From Paracoccaceae bacterium (GTDB taxonomy: Bacteria; Pseudomonadota; Alphaproteobacteria; Rhodobacterales; Rhodobacteraceae), in assembly GCA_022843025.1 (NCBI GenBank), contig JALHOL010000006.1, forward strand, positions 308,084-372,083: 64,000 bases of DNA, given 5' to 3'. Of this stretch, positions 63,859 to 64,000 are shown one piece after another (positions within the stretch are counted from its first letter, which is position 1; every line of letters begins with the position of its first letter). Made by a program: the position numbers and the translations under genes. A model generated the notes under the pieces. The model was given only the letters and a program-made list of their open reading frames with translations, searched no databases and had not been told where the DNA came from.

Positions 63859-64000
63859 ATGATGAAAAGAACCACCTCCACCCTCGACCGCCGCACGCTG
63901 CTCAAGGGTACCGCCCTTGGGATCGGCGCGCTGGCTGCACCGGCGATCGTGTCGCGCAAGGCGCTGGCTTCGTCGGGCGAGCTGAACTTTACCGGTTGGG
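63859..64000 (+). CDS. Tat-exported ABC substrate-binding protein, N-terminal fragment
   Basis: The first 47 residues of a secreted protein. A twin-arginine signal (LDRRTLLKGTALGIGALAAP) with a hydrophobic core and the cleavage-like ALAS end at about residue 38 leads into GELNFTGW, the start usual for spermidine/putrescine (PotD/PotF-like) binding proteins. GGGGAG lies upstream; ATG 63862 is better spaced than 63859, so the start may be one codon later. The rest is outside the window, so the ligand is not certain. Confidence 0.75.
   Translation, partial: MMKRTTSTLDRRTLLKGTALGIGALAAPAIVSRKALASSGELNFTGW

Overview
The window reads as a chromosomal segment of a high-GC alphaproteobacterium, most probably a member of the Rhodobacteraceae (Rhodobacter/Gemmobacter/Tabrizicola-like). 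Reasons: the IF-3 sequence and its non-ATG start, the gene order cobA-DUF2849-sulfite reductase-cysH-DUF934-fpr, the split CoxD/CoxE/CoxF-type accessory genes, the alr-mlaEF-radA-cvpA-purF series, Hint-domain and AEA-rich OmpA proteins, and tight ATGA/TGATG gene overlaps. Third codon positions are strongly G/C, which produces very long antisense open frames that I treat as shadows. No rRNA, tRNA, IS element, prophage or CRISPR array was recognised. This family assignment rests on recognition, not on a search.

Layout. 0-2 kb: the tail of an EamA transporter, a P450 and an Lrp/AsnC regulator. 2-7 kb: an assimilatory sulfate/siroheme operon (cobA, DUF2849, sulfite reductase, APS/PAPS reductase, DUF934) followed by ferredoxin-NADP reductase and a good terminator. 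7-16 kb: an AEA-rich anchored protein, infC (apparent ATA start), then a leftward run of molybdoenzyme maturation genes (MoeA-like, XdhC/CoxF, VWA/CoxE, MoxR/CoxD) interrupted by a Hint-fold protein and a large AEA-rich OmpA protein. 16-31 kb: mostly rightward housekeeping genes (GT2, an alpha/beta-hydrolase-like protein, pyrC, pyrE, dnaB, SDR, alr, mlaE, mlaF, membrane proteins, pqiA-like, radA, cvpA, purF, DUF1801). 31-33 kb: two SDRs. 33-44 kb: a leftward methylated-amine/betaine-type cluster (two FAD oxidase-GcvT proteins, a non-pyrrolysine MttB homologue, aldehyde dehydrogenase, beta-hydroxyacid dehydrogenase, Cys/Met-type PLP lyase) with a divergent LysR gene and a perfect 8+3+8 dyad. 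44-51 kb: a complete histidine utilisation locus (hutC, hutF / hutI, hutH, hutU) with a GntR-HutC operator between the two arms. 51-52.5 kb: a PHP phosphoesterase-like protein and an ArsR regulator with the cysteine pair of SqrR/BigR. 52.5-63.4 kb: a surface-glycan type island of glycosyltransferases and methyltransferases in three short translationally coupled operons, including a GT2-methyltransferase fusion and an alpha/beta-hydrolase-GT61 fusion. The window ends inside a Tat-exported solute-binding protein.

Two dispersed intergenic repeat families stand out. One is a set of perfect hairpins built around TTCnnnGAA with compensating arm changes, in clusters of up to three. The other is a G-rich hairpin attached to an ATATCC/TTCTTCTCTG box.

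Most informative places for follow-up: the MttB/dual FAD-GcvT cluster with no corrinoid partner in view, the glycan island with its unusual fusions, the TTCnnnGAA hairpin family, and the paired hydrolase/pseudo-hydrolase proteins at 17 and 62 kb.
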